64,000 bases of DNA from Alteribacter aurantiacus DSM 18675 (GCF_000429705.1 NZ_AUCJ01000011.1:1-64000), one strand, 5' to 3'; positions 48,187 to 55,905 are shown, counted from the first letter of the stretch. Numbers and translations are program-made. The notes: generated by a model not told the origin, from the sequence alone.

Positions 48187-48807
48187 TTACACATTCCCTA
48201 TCTGATCCGGGTCTTTTACGATCCCCGGATCTCCCGGCTTCCAATTGGATGGCACAGCCTCCCCCGTTTCAAGGTTATATTGAATCCCTTGCAAGATCCT
48301 TAGCGTTTCCTCTGCATTTCTGCCTACTTCCGGTGGATACAAAAGTCTTGCTTTAATTACACCGTCCGGGTCTACAATCAGTGTCGCTCGGAAGTTCGCA
48401 CCTTTAGCAGGGTCTAGTACCCTATAGGCACGACCGATAACTTGGGATCGGTCAGATACAAGAGGGTAAGGGACTGCCGACATGGAAGGAGAAATTCGGG
48501 TGGCGACTTTTTGTGTAAACACACCTTCTGTAGCAATCCCTAACACTTCCGCATTGTGGTATCGAAACTCCGGATACAACGCAGCCATAGCCCCGTGCTC
48601 TGTTGGGCATACAAATGAAAAATGATTACCGTAAAAGAAGAGTACGACCCACTTCCCACGATAACTTTCTAAATCAATCGTCTCAAAGGTATCAGTCGAT
48701 GGAAGATAAGCTTCAGCGGAAAAAAGAGGTGCCTGATCATCAATTTGTGCACAAAACGGCGGTACACATGAGTCGATGTCGTAGACCGTAAGTTGATCTT
48801 CGTGCAT
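48187..48807 (-). CDS. Peroxiredoxin (AhpC/TSA family) without C-terminal resolving Cys
   Basis: A 206-residue thiol peroxidase. The peroxidatic Cys67 is in FSFVCPTEHGAM, with the conserved Pro, Thr and a downstream Arg. In typical 2-Cys enzymes the resolving Cys lies in a GEVCP motif near the C-terminus; here that segment reads GEAVPSNWKPGD, so Cys is replaced by Val. The only other cysteines are Cys14 and Cys19 (DSCVPPFC) at the N-terminus, so it works either as a 1-Cys enzyme or with a relocated resolving Cys. ATG 48807 follows GGAGGTG. It is separated from hypA by a strong terminator. Confidence 0.85.
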   Translation of the reverse strand: MHEDQLTVYDIDSCVPPFCAQIDDQAPLFSAEAYLPSTDTFETIDLESYRGKWVVLFFYGNHFSFVCPTEHGAMAALYPEFRYHNAEVLGIATEGVFTQKVATRISPSMSAVPYPLVSDRSQVIGRAYRVLDPAKGANFRATLIVDPDGVIKARLLYPPEVGRNAEETLRILQGIQYNLETGEAVPSNWKPGDPGIVKDPDQIGNV

Positions 48808-48849
48808 CTCATCACCTCCAACTATCACACTGTATGCGTAAGCTCCTGT

Positions 48850-49392
48850 CTACTTTCTCTTTTTCATCAGCCAGCAATCACGCTTCTTCCCTTCATGCCA
48901 CTCGTGTTCAGGTAAAAAACGGACTTTTTCATAACCGCATTTCGTGTAACAGGCAAGGGCTCGATCGTTATCGGCGTGAGGGTCCATCACAACACAATCC
49001 GCACCCTTCTTCTGGATCAAAAAATCCGTCATCCCGGACACTAGTAACCGTCCAATTCCTTTGTTCCAGTATTCAGGCTCGCCAATAAACTGGTCGATAC
49101 CATACCTAATTGATCCGTCTTTTTCTAAGTGATAAAGGGCTCTCGTATCATCATCAATCTCGTAAAATTGAATGTACCCGATCGGTTCATTTCTCCACCT
49201 CACGAGACAAGGATGAACCCCCCGCTCTCTTTTTGTGAAAAACTCTGACTCTACCTTCTTCTCATCAAAAGGTTGGTCCCTTCCTTCATAGAAGGCCAAC
49301 ACTCTCGAGTCTGACAACCACTTAGCCATAAAAGAAATATCAGACTTCTCTAACTCCCAAACAGTTAACTCATCATTCTCAAATAGGTACAT
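48850..49392 (-). CDS. GNAT acetyltransferase, aminoglycoside 6'-type
   Basis: A roughly 180-residue acetyltransferase of the AAC(6')-like GNAT subfamily: YWNKGIGRLLVSGMTDFLIQ (acetyl-CoA loop), VVMDPHADNDRALACYTKCG and the closing EHEWHEGKKRDCWLM. This group includes aminoglycoside 6'-N-acetyltransferases and unrelated small-molecule acetylases. Two starts compete: ATG 49398 sits directly on the G-run, ATG 49392 has a better gap. Sequence alone does not show that it confers resistance. The next repeat copy adjoins its 5' end, and the frame open to 49455 reads through it. Confidence 0.75.
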   Translation of the reverse strand: MYLFENDELTVWELEKSDISFMAKWLSDSRVLAFYEGRDQPFDEKKVESEFFTKRERGVHPCLVRWRNEPIGYIQFYEIDDDTRALYHLEKDGSIRYGIDQFIGEPEYWNKGIGRLLVSGMTDFLIQKKGADCVVMDPHADNDRALACYTKCGYEKVRFLPEHEWHEGKKRDCWLMKKRK

Positions 49393-49409
49393 CTCCATCC
49401 CCCCTTTTC

Positions 49410-49484
49410 GGTGCCAGGCACCATGTGAACCCCTGAACACAGGGTCTGGCACCACGTGAATGATTGAACACAGTGCCTGGCACC
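49410..49484. repeat. GGTGCCAGGCAC dispersed repeat, copy 4 (double unit)
   Basis: GGTGCCAGGCACCATGTGAAC ... ACACAGGGTCTGGCACCACG ... CACAGTGCCTGGCACC: three arms allow alternative hairpins. Confidence 0.8.
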
Positions 49485-49512
49485 CGTTAACCTTCTTCTC
49501 TTTTACAATGAA

Positions 49513-49545
49513 AAACCCTGCTATCGCTTTTCGAAAGCAGGGTTT
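49513..49545. terminator. Terminator after the peptide-binding lipoprotein gene
   Basis: AAACCCTGCT (49513-49522) pairs with AGCAGGGTTT (49536-49545); T-rich tail (TTTTTCATTG) on the minus strand. Confidence 0.75.
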
Positions 49546-49554
49546 GGTGTAAAT

Positions 49555-51132
49555 TTATTCTTCTATTCTTACGTCGCCCAAGTAAAAGAAGCTGGATGGG
49601 TGAATGTAGAAGTCTTCAATATTACTCTGTAATGCAGCTAAATGTTCTGTATGGTAGAGTGGCACGAGCGGTGCGTCATCTACAATCAGTTGCTGAGCGT
49701 CATGATAAAGTGCTGCTCGCTCTTCTTCACTTCCGCTACGAGCATCTTCAAGTAGTGCGTCCACTTCGGCATTTGCATAAAACGTACGGTTACCTTCGAT
49801 TCCGTGGTTACTGGAGTGGAACATTGGGTAGAGACCATAATCAGCATCCCCTGTAACCGTACCCCAAGAACCGAGGAACATGTCCTGATTGGCGTTCGTT
49901 ACGATATCAATATAAGCACCACGCTCACGAGTATCGATGTTAACGTCAATTCCGATTTCTTCAAGCTGCGCCTGAAGACTTACTGCAACATCTTCACCGA
50001 TTTGAGACGTTTCCACAGTCAACGTCGTCTCAAAACCATCAGGGTAGCCTGCATCAGCTAAAAGCTCCCGTGCTTCATCGAGGTCTTTTTCAATGGCCTC
50101 AATATCGTCACTTGAACCTGCTACAGGTGGCGCAATCGGACCTTTCGCAGGAATACCTGCTCCGTTTAACAAACCATCAATGATCGCTTCTTTGTCTACC
50201 GCTTTAGCAATCGCCTGTCTTACTTTGGGATCGTCAAACGGCTCTTGCTCCGTGTTAAAGCCAAGGTAAAACATGCTTACGCTTTCCTGCGTGGCTACTT
50301 TAAGATCGTCATTATTTTCAATACGTGACAATGAGTCTGGACTAAGGTGAGAGATAATTTGGGACGTATTCGTTTCAAGCTCGCCTACACGTGTATTGTC
50401 TTCAGGAACGACCTTAAACGTGATGGATTCTACGTTTGGCACGTCACGCCAATAGTTTTCGTTTTTTACTACCTTAACGGATTCACCAGGCTTCCATTCC
50501 TCAAGAATGAATGCTCCGGTACCGATCGGGTTCTCGTTTATATACGACCCTGGTTCAGCACCCTCTTCCATCGCTTTATAATCCTCTTCAATAGCAGAAG
50601 GCGCAATCATGTGTCCTCCCGGATGAGAGAAATGAGCGCGAAGTGGTGAGAAAGGATATTCAGTATGGATGTGAACGGTGTATTCGTCAATGACCTCAAC
50701 ATCTGAGATCATGTTAAACATAAAAGCAACAGGTGAAGCCACATCCGGGTCAAGCAAGCGCTCAATGTTCATTTTAACCGCTTCAGCATTAAATGGTGAT
50801 CCGTCGTGGAATTCTACGTCCTCTCGCAACGTCACTTCCCAAGTCGTATCGTCTGTTTGATCAAAGCTTTCGGCCAACCTCATATGCATGTCCATGTTGT
50901 CATCTGTAAATACCAATGTATCGTACATCGTTCGTCCGACGTTCAAAGTGGAGTGCTCGTTCCCGCCTTGTGGATCGAGTGTTTGGGCATCAGCCGGCAC
51001 CCCAATGACAAGATCGTGATTCTCAGAAGGTTCCGTATCCGATCCTAACTCCCCCACATCATCGCTAGCACAAGCAGTAACCACCGCGAACACCATCAAA
51101 ACTAGTAAACTCACAAACCCCTTTTTCATCAT
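49555..51132 (-). CDS. ABC transporter peptide-binding lipoprotein (SBP family 5)
   Basis: A 525-residue extracytoplasmic solute receptor. Signal with lipobox (LVLMVFAVVTAC, Cys21), then the family 5 fold: LVIGVPADAQTLDPQGGNEHS, YDTLVF, WEVTLREDVEFHDGSPFNAE, NPIGTGAFILEEWKPGESV, FNTEQEPFDDPKVRQAIAKA. It resembles glutathione/dipeptide receptors of the GsiB/DppA type. No permease or ATPase genes are next to it, so it is an orphan or serves a transporter encoded elsewhere. Acidic, as expected for surface proteins here. Confidence 0.9.
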   Translation of the reverse strand: MMKKGFVSLLVLMVFAVVTACASDDVGELGSDTEPSENHDLVIGVPADAQTLDPQGGNEHSTLNVGRTMYDTLVFTDDNMDMHMRLAESFDQTDDTTWEVTLREDVEFHDGSPFNAEAVKMNIERLLDPDVASPVAFMFNMISDVEVIDEYTVHIHTEYPFSPLRAHFSHPGGHMIAPSAIEEDYKAMEEGAEPGSYINENPIGTGAFILEEWKPGESVKVVKNENYWRDVPNVESITFKVVPEDNTRVGELETNTSQIISHLSPDSLSRIENNDDLKVATQESVSMFYLGFNTEQEPFDDPKVRQAIAKAVDKEAIIDGLLNGAGIPAKGPIAPPVAGSSDDIEAIEKDLDEARELLADAGYPDGFETTLTVETSQIGEDVAVSLQAQLEEIGIDVNIDTRERGAYIDIVTNANQDMFLGSWGTVTGDADYGLYPMFHSSNHGIEGNRTFYANAEVDALLEDARSGSEEERAALYHDAQQLIVDDAPLVPLYHTEHLAALQSNIEDFYIHPSSFFYLGDVRIEE

Positions 51133-51261
51133 GCAACCCCCTAAGATGTCTATTCAATATAGTTGATTATAGTTAAATTTTGTTTAAAGTCAAGTAAACA
51201 GGTAGGAATTATAAATAATAAAAATATGGTAGAATAGACCAAGAGATTTAGGGGGTATTAT

Positions 51262-51471
51262 ATGGGCAACAAAGCTTCCAAACTATTTATCATACTCGTC
51301 ATGTTACCGATCATGGCCACCTCTTTTATTTGGCTGAGGGATGTAAGAGCAGGCGAGGCCATGAGCGTCATTCAATATGCACCGATACTATTAGTGTGGA
51401 TCATTGTGTTTTATATCTTATTGGAAATTTACAGGCAGGTACGTGGGTACGTGGAGAGGCGTGGGGAGTAA
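51262..51471 (+). CDS. Small two-helix membrane protein
   Basis: A 69-residue protein: a basic start MGNKASKLFIILVMLPIMAT, a polar centre WLRDVRAGEAM, a second helix VIQYAPILLVWIIVFYILLE and a basic tail RQVRGYVERRGE. AGGGGG precedes the ATG by about 8 bases. Not recognised as a named family. Divergent from the lipoprotein gene. Confidence 0.65.
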   Translation: MGNKASKLFIILVMLPIMATSFIWLRDVRAGEAMSVIQYAPILLVWIIVFYILLEIYRQVRGYVERRGE

Positions 51472-51474
51472 AGT

Positions 51475-51610
51475 GAAAGCAGCATGTCGGTATTGACCGG
51501 TTGCTTTGAAGATTTAACGGCTTCGAATCGTGGATTTGCGGCTTCGAAAACTGAATTAACGGGTTCCTCGTTATTATTGACGGCTTCCCTCACGGAATTA
51601 ACGGGATAGC
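51475..51610. repeat. Short tandem repeat with TTGACGGCTTCG/TTAACGGG units
   Basis: Units such as GGCTTCGAATCGTGGATTTG, GGCTTCGAAAACTGAATTAA and CGGGTTCCTCGTTATTATTG follow each other with a period of about 20-22 bp, about five units. Similar TTAACGGGTTCGC pieces appear at 34015-34085. Confidence 0.55.
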
Positions 51611-51621
51611 ACCAAATGCAC

Positions 51622-51659
51622 AAAAAAACCCCCAGATCACCGCTCCTGATCCGGGGGTT
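51622..51659 (-). terminator. Terminator after the tusA-like gene
   Basis: AACCCCCAGATCA pairs with TGATCCGGGGGTT (one mismatch); seven T follow on the minus strand. Confidence 0.85.
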
Positions 51660-51665
51660 GCTTCA

Positions 51666-51893
51666 TTATCCTTTTTTCAACCAGAATGTGAATACGCCAT
51701 CTTGCTCAGCGTCGTCTACTAATTCATGCCCTCCGGCTTTAGCCCAAGCAGTTAGGTCGCTTTTCGCTCCCTTATCTGTTGCTTGAACCTCTAGGATTTC
51801 TCCGCTTGAGAGTTCTCCCATTGCCTTTTTCGTTCTTATGATTGGCATTGGGCATGCTAGTCCTTTTGCGTCTAATACTTTATTTGCTTTCAT
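51666..51893 (-). CDS. TusA-family sulfur carrier
   Basis: A 75-residue sulfur-relay protein, MKANKVLDAKGLACPMPIIR... with the persulfide-bearing Cys14 in the CPxP motif, then LEVQATDKGAKSDLTAWAKA GGHEL (read in pieces). It accepts sulfane sulfur and passes it on. It is the last gene of the sulfur island and nearly identical in layout to the copy at 54876-55103. A GC-rich repeat separates it from the MBL gene upstream. B. subtilis yrkI is the likely counterpart. Confidence 0.9.
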   Translation of the reverse strand: MKANKVLDAKGLACPMPIIRTKKAMGELSSGEILEVQATDKGAKSDLTAWAKAGGHELVDDAEQDGVFTFWLKKG

Positions 51894-51978
51894 TTTTCAT
51901 TCCTCCTGATTTTTTAAAATGGCTGTTTTCGTATAGATTGTTGCTTTATTATTATTTTCTTCATCACTTAGAATTGTT

Positions 51979-52098
51979 GTTGAAGCATTCGGGCCCTTCG
52001 CTTTCCGTGGCGGTGCTAGCAAGCCTCCTCGGGCTGCGCCCTGTGGGGTCTTGCATTGCCCCCACTGCCACAGGAGTCTCGAGCCCTCCTGCTTCAAC
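51979..52098. repeat. GC-rich dispersed repeat, copy B
   Basis: GTTGAAGCA at the left faces TGCTTCAAC at the right; the inside carries CTTCGCTTTCCGTGGCGGTG, GCCTCCTCGGGCTGCGCCC and CCACAGGAGTCTCGAG, the family core with some changes. It lies between the MBL gene and the last tusA. Confidence 0.7.
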
Positions 52099-52277
52099 TT
52101 TTCTTATATAAAAGCAACAACACTTCCGAAAACAGCGTATAAAATTTATCTATCCTCATGTCAGTGTATAGTCTCCACTGACTAAGACACACGATTTTAT
52201 CTTGTAATAATAATTTATTTGCAGGGAGTTGCATGTGAAGTGCCCTCCCTACAACGAACAGGTGTTCATTACATTCT

Positions 52278-53405
52278 TTAGCTTACCGCACAGCGGTTTG
52301 GACCGATTTCCATTTCTGTTTCTTCTGCTGGGTCCGGGCTTATTTTACCCATATTCGTCTTACGGATTTCTTGGTAGCTGTTTGGCTGCGGTGGAAGGTT
52401 CTCAGATACGAGACGACGGAACTCGTCTTCGTCTTCCACTTGAAGACCAGTATTGACTTTATACAAGTCACCTAGACGTGCCAACACACGGCCTTTCTCA
52501 TCGAGCTCGCTCAACTTTGCGAAGTGAGCAGGCATCACAAGTAGATCTTGATCCATTTCTTTATAGCGAACGTATAAGGACTCTCGTAAGTCACTGACCC
52601 AGTCTTCCGCTTTACCTGCAAGGTCCGGACGACCAATAGAGTCAAGGAACAAAATGTCTCCAGTGAACAAGTACGTTTCATTTACGATTAGAGACGTACT
52701 TCCGATCGTGTGACCCGGTGTGTATACCGCTCTAACTGTTACATCGGCACCACCAAACGTGACTACCTTGCCATCTTCAAGAGGCTCAAAGGAAAACGTC
52801 ACTTCGTCCGCGTCTTTTGGCGGTAAGTAATACGTACCACCTGTAGATTCTGCCAAACGGCGTCCACCGGAAATGTGATCAGCGTGAAGGTGCGTATCGA
52901 ACATGTGAAGAACCTTAATTCCTAGTTTTTTAGCAAACGCATCATACTGATCAACAAGGCGTAAAGGATCGATCATAGCTCCTTCATCGCCAGAGACGAT
53001 CATGTAAGAAAGACATCCTTTACCAAGACGAACAAATTGGTAGATCTCACCACCGTTGTCTAGGTCGCCAACTTTTACCGGCTCCAAATGTTCGCTCCAC
53101 GTTTTCATACCACCTTCAAGATAACTTACGTCACGTCCTGCTTCTGATAGAAGCTCCGCAACCATAATCGAAGATCCTTCTTTTGCACATACAACAAGGA
53201 CATCACGGTCTTGTGGAACGTCGTCTAAGATGTCTTCAACGCCGTCAATCAAGTCAAAATACGGTACGTTCAAATAGCTGAAATTCTCTCCATCTACTTT
53301 CCAGTCAGTAAAGGCATCTTCATTACGCACATCCAAGATAAATAATGGCTCTTTGTTAATCACTTTTTTACTTAACTCGCTTGCATTCATTGCTTTTACA
53401 GTCAT
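52278..53405 (-). CDS. Rhodanese-MBL persulfide dioxygenase
   Basis: A 375-residue fusion. Residues 1-108 form a rhodanese domain with active Cys73 in VVCAKEGSS; residues 115-330 form a metallo-beta-lactamase-fold persulfide dioxygenase (ETHE1/BlhA-type) with the iron site THLHADHISG (172-180), the PGHTIGSTS His and ILFLDSIGRPDLAG Asp; a C-terminal extension with PPQPNSYQEIRKTN follows. It oxidises glutathione- or other low-molecular persulfides to sulfite. It resembles B. subtilis YrkH and is the mirror order of the S. aureus CstB fusion. A CstR-type operator overlaps its ribosome-site region. Confidence 0.9.
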   Translation of the reverse strand: MTVKAMNASELSKKVINKEPLFILDVRNEDAFTDWKVDGENFSYLNVPYFDLIDGVEDILDDVPQDRDVLVVCAKEGSSIMVAELLSEAGRDVSYLEGGMKTWSEHLEPVKVGDLDNGGEIYQFVRLGKGCLSYMIVSGDEGAMIDPLRLVDQYDAFAKKLGIKVLHMFDTHLHADHISGGRRLAESTGGTYYLPPKDADEVTFSFEPLEDGKVVTFGGADVTVRAVYTPGHTIGSTSLIVNETYLFTGDILFLDSIGRPDLAGKAEDWVSDLRESLYVRYKEMDQDLLVMPAHFAKLSELDEKGRVLARLGDLYKVNTGLQVEDEDEFRRLVSENLPPQPNSYQEIRKTNMGKISPDPAEETEMEIGPNRCAVS

Positions 53406-53410
53406 TTAAT

Positions 53411-53426
53411 ATACCCCCTATAGTAT
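53411..53426. promoter_or_regulatory. CstR-type operator before the rhodanese-MBL gene
   Basis: ATACCCCCTATAGTAT, close to the palindrome ATACCTATAGGGGTAT seen at 55861. Its G-run on the minus strand also serves as the ribosome site of the gene starting at 53405. Confidence 0.6.
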
Positions 53427-53493
53427 GTTGGTGTGTAAAATTTTTTGGTTCCCTCGCCGAAGGATCTGTTTCTCCCTTCGGCTTGAACGCCAC

Positions 53494-54060
53494 TTATACG
53501 CTTTTTTCTGTTTCTCCTGTCCACTGGCTCATGCCAGGAACAACATTCGTCACTTTCGTAAATCCTTTTTCAGTGAGCTTTTGTGCTGCTAAATCACTAC
53601 GGCTCCCCGTTCGGCAAACGACGTGAATGTCATCTTCTTTGTTAAGTTCATCCATACGTGCAGCCAACTCTCCCAGTGGAATCGATACGGCACCCGGAAT
53701 GTGGTTAAAACGGTACTCCGCTTCTTCACGTACATCTACTAATACGATCGTGTCAGCTGCTACTTTTTCAGAAAGTTGTTCGTTATCAATGACATGAGGA
53801 TGCTTTATTTCTTGCTCAACATCATCGTTACCTGATTTACGAACGTAATGCTTTAATACCTCTCCCTCTTCAACGGTACCAAGGTACTGGTGGCCAATAC
53901 GGTCAGCCCAGGCTTTTAAATCTGCCGTTGAGCCTTTATCTGTAGCTTGAATTTCAAGAACAAACCCTGGCTCAAGTTCATTCATGACTTTTTTCGTACG
54001 AACAATCGGCATCGGACAAGCCAAGCCTTTTGCGTCAAGTACTTCGTTTGCTTTAATCAT
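53494..54060 (-). CDS. TusA-rhodanese fusion
   Basis: A 188-residue two-domain sulfur-transfer protein. Residues 1-75 are TusA-like with CPMP (Cys14); residues 85-185 a rhodanese with active loop VVCRTGSRSD and the motifs VDVREEAEYRFNHIPGAVSI. Both catalytic cysteines are present. It corresponds to B. subtilis YrkF and to S. aureus CstA-like proteins. It is expected to move persulfide sulfur from the DsrE/TusA pool to the dioxygenase downstream. AGGAGG precedes the ATG. The 88 bases before the next gene hold its operator. Confidence 0.9.
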   Translation of the reverse strand: MIKANEVLDAKGLACPMPIVRTKKVMNELEPGFVLEIQATDKGSTADLKAWADRIGHQYLGTVEEGEVLKHYVRKSGNDDVEQEIKHPHVIDNEQLSEKVAADTIVLVDVREEAEYRFNHIPGAVSIPLGELAARMDELNKEDDIHVVCRTGSRSDLAAQKLTEKGFTKVTNVVPGMSQWTGETEKSV

Positions 54061-54149
54061 AATAAAATGCCTCCTTAGAACTTTTTATAGGTGAGACTAA
54101 AAACATAATGTTTTTAATGAGTAGTCCCTAGCCTCAGTTTATAAGGCTC

Positions 54150-54275
54150 CGCTTCACGCCATCCGCTCCCTTTCCGCGGCGGTGCCGGCGAGCCTCCTCG
54201 GGCAAAGCCCTTGCGGGGTCTCTCCTGGCTCCTTCTGCCGCAGGAGTGTCGCTTCTAGCGTTCAGCTACGCATAA
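54150..54275. repeat. GC-rich dispersed repeat, copy C
   Basis: Core CTTTCCGCGGCGGTGCCGGC, GAGCCTCCTCGGGCAAAGCC, TTGCGGGGTCTCTCCTGGCT and GCCGCAGGAGTGTCGC. It splits the sulfur operon between the DsrE-like and TusA-rhodanese genes. Confidence 0.7.
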
Positions 54276-54331
54276 CATAAGGACACGGTACTTCACGTAA
54301 AATCGGTTTTCTGAGTAAGAGGTATACCCTC

Positions 54332-54808
54332 TTAGATAAACAAGTTCACATTTCCCTCAGATGCTTCACCTAAATACGCCGCTACGCCGGCATATTCGAT
54401 GTCATCTAAAAGTTCTTCTTTTTGAAGTCCCAAAAGGTCCATTGTCATTGTACAAGATACGAGATTCACGCCTTGCTCTTGTGCCATCTCAATAAGATCC
54501 GGCAATGGCATAGCGTTGTGTTTTTTCATCACTTGCTTGATCATCTTCGGTCCCATACCAGCAAAGTTCATTTTGGATAGACCCATTTTGTCTGCGCCAC
54601 GTGGCATCATTTTTCCGAACATTTTCTCCATAAACGTCTTTTTAACCGGTACTTGAGCGTCTTTACGAAGCGCGTTCAATCCCCAAAACGTGTGGAAGAT
54701 CGTCACCTCATGATCATAGGCTGCTGCTCCGTTCGCAATGATATAGGCAGCCATCGCTTTATCATACTCACCACTAAATAGTACAATCGTTGTTTTCTTC
54801 TTTTCCAT
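54332..54808 (-). CDS. DsrE/DsrF/DrsH-like family protein
   Basis: A 158-residue sulfur-relay protein starting MEKKKTTIVLFSGEYDKAMA, with IFHTFWGLNAL, a Met/Lys-rich excursion (MEKMFGKMMPRGADKMGLSK) and the conserved Cys in VNLVSCTMTMDLLGL. This is the YrkE-like DsrE subgroup whose Cys exchanges persulfide with TusA. ATG 54808 follows AAGGAG; the longer frame runs into the operator. It lies 67 bases after a tusA gene. Confidence 0.88.
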   Translation of the reverse strand: MEKKKTTIVLFSGEYDKAMAAYIIANGAAAYDHEVTIFHTFWGLNALRKDAQVPVKKTFMEKMFGKMMPRGADKMGLSKMNFAGMGPKMIKQVMKKHNAMPLPDLIEMAQEQGVNLVSCTMTMDLLGLQKEELLDDIEYAGVAAYLGEASEGNVNLFI

Positions 54809-54840
54809 TTTTTCAACACTCCTTAGATTGGCCTGGTACA

Positions 54841-54860
54841 TATACCTGTATGGGTATATA
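54841..54860. promoter_or_regulatory. CstR-type operator before the dsrE-like gene
   Basis: TATACCTGTATGGGTATATA: two GGGTATA/TATACC arms with the spacing of the other operators in this island. Confidence 0.65.
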
Positions 54861-54875
54861 ACCATTTAAAATTTT

Positions 54876-55103
54876 TTACTTCTTTCTAATCCAAAACGTA
54901 TATACGCCATTTTCTTCTGTATCTGCTCTTAGTTCATGTCCGCCAGCTTTTGCCCATGCGGTAAGATCACTTTTCGCACCGGAATCTGTTGTTTGAACCT
55001 CAAGTACTTCACCTGAAGCAATGTCATCCATAGCCTTTTTCGTTTTTACGATTGGCATTGGACATGCCAGCCCTTTTGCGTCTAATACTTTATCTGCATG
55101 CAT
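54876..55103 (-). CDS. TusA-family sulfur carrier
   Basis: A 75-residue TusA protein with LDAKGLACPMPIVKTKKAM (Cys14) and LEVQTTDSGAKSDLTAWAKA. It is a close paralogue of the gene at 51666 (differences scattered over the length), so one duplicated from the other. It is the first gene of the tusA-dsrE unit, preceded by an operator and a promoter. AAGGAG precedes the ATG by 7 bases. Confidence 0.9.
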   Translation of the reverse strand: MHADKVLDAKGLACPMPIVKTKKAMDDIASGEVLEVQTTDSGAKSDLTAWAKAGGHELRADTEENGVYTFWIRKK

Positions 55104-55120
55104 GTAATCGCTCCTTTAAA

Positions 55121-55137
55121 TTACCCTAAGGGGTATA
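55121..55137. promoter_or_regulatory. CstR-type operator before tusA
   Basis: TTACCCTAAGGGGTATA lies between the promoter at 55183-55211 and the tusA start, in the leader. Confidence 0.55.
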
Positions 55138-55168
55138 TAGATACTCAAAATTTTTTGATGTGTTCAAA

Positions 55169-55211
55169 ATACCTATAGGGGTATATTAACACCCCTTATT
55201 TCTTTTGTCAA
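55169..55211 (-). promoter_or_regulatory. Promoter of tusA-dsrE with overlapping CstR-type operator
   Basis: On the minus strand TTGACA (55206-55211), 17 bases, TAATAT (55183-55188). The palindrome ATACCTATAGGGGTATAT (55169-55186) covers the -10 edge and start site. Confidence 0.7.
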
Positions 55212-55213
55212 CA

Positions 55214-55474
55214 CTATCTGCTTTTTACTAAAAGTTGTACAGCTTCTTGAATCATCTCTTCCGTGTCTTCCCCTTTTTCAATCTGCTCTCTTACGCAGTG
55301 CTCAAGGTTCGTACTTACGACAAGTCCGATTGTACGATCCATTGCATTTCGTGCTGCGGACATTTGCACAATCAAGTCTTTACAATCCTTTTCTTCTTCC
55401 ATCATACGAAGAATGGCTTTCACTTGTCCTTCAATACGTTTGACGCGGTGTTTCATTTTATCGTTATATTCCAT
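55214..55474 (-). CDS. cstR: CstR/CsoR-family persulfide sensor
   Basis: An 86-residue all-helical repressor of the CsoR/RcnR family. Two cysteines are visible: in EEKDCKDLIVQMSAARNAMD and in TNLEHCVREQIEKG. The copper-binding His four residues before the second Cys in CsoR is Asn here, which points to CstR, whose two cysteines sense persulfide and polysulfide. It corresponds to B. subtilis YrkD. The ATG at 55474 lies inside the end of the upstream rhodanese-like gene (11-base overlap). The palindromes around the island are its likely sites, including its own promoter. Confidence 0.88.
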   Translation of the reverse strand: MEYNDKMKHRVKRIEGQVKAILRMMEEEKDCKDLIVQMSAARNAMDRTIGLVVSTNLEHCVREQIEKGEDTEEMIQEAVQLLVKSR

Positions 55475-55832
55475 GTACTTCACGTCCTTTCTTACAATGG
55501 TTTGGTAAAGAGAATCCTTTTACGTCTACTCCTTTTCGTTTAAGGAAACGAGCGGCTAAGTGGACGTCGGTCATATTTGCAGCCACAAGGTAGATGGAGT
55601 TTCCTCCAATGTCTTTATAGTGCCGGTAGATATAAGCCATCGGCATATTAACTGCACCTTCAACAGGATCGTGGTGTGAGGTTTGAAAATCACGAAGGTC
55701 GAGAACAGAGTATCCATCTTCTCGCCTCATGTCCTCTACTCTCATACATGAGACCCCTATGACAGGTACATAGCGTTTATATAGAAGTCGGGCAGCCAAT
55801 AGGACTGCTGAGATAATCACAATTGTTTGCAT
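55464..55832 (-). CDS. Membrane-anchored rhodanese-like protein lacking the catalytic Cys
   Basis: A 122-residue protein: one N-terminal membrane helix (MQTIVIISAVLLAARLLYKR) and a rhodanese-like domain (DGYSVLDLRDFQTSHHDPVE, GAVNMPMAYI, then YLVAANMTDVHLAARFLKRK). The active-site loop, normally C-x5-R, reads VAANMTDV with no Cys, so no sulfur transfer is expected. Two other Cys (in VSCMRVED and LPNHCKKG) are not at the catalytic place. It is the first gene of the unit with cstR, so a sensing or scaffolding role at the membrane is possible. Confidence 0.75.
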   Translation of the reverse strand: MQTIVIISAVLLAARLLYKRYVPVIGVSCMRVEDMRREDGYSVLDLRDFQTSHHDPVEGAVNMPMAYIYRHYKDIGGNSIYLVAANMTDVHLAARFLKRKGVDVKGFSLPNHCKKGREVHGI

Positions 55833-55855
55833 GATGTCACCTCGTTACTATCATC

Positions 55856-55884
55856 AGTATATACCTATAGGGGTATGCTGTCAA
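55856..55884 (-). promoter_or_regulatory. Promoter of the rhodanese-like/cstR operon with operator in the spacer
   Basis: TTGACA (55879-55884), exactly 17 bases, TATACT (55856-55861) on the minus strand. The palindrome ATACCTATAGGGGTAT (55861-55876) occupies the spacer, so a bound CstR dimer or tetramer would block RNA polymerase. Confidence 0.8.
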
Positions 55885-55905
55885 CAACCTGACTTTTACT
55901 TTTTT

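Noticed and set aside
55856..55884. Copper-responsive CsoR control of the sulfur island
   Set aside because: The sensor lacks the His of the copper site, and no copA or copZ genes are present; the context is persulfide metabolism.
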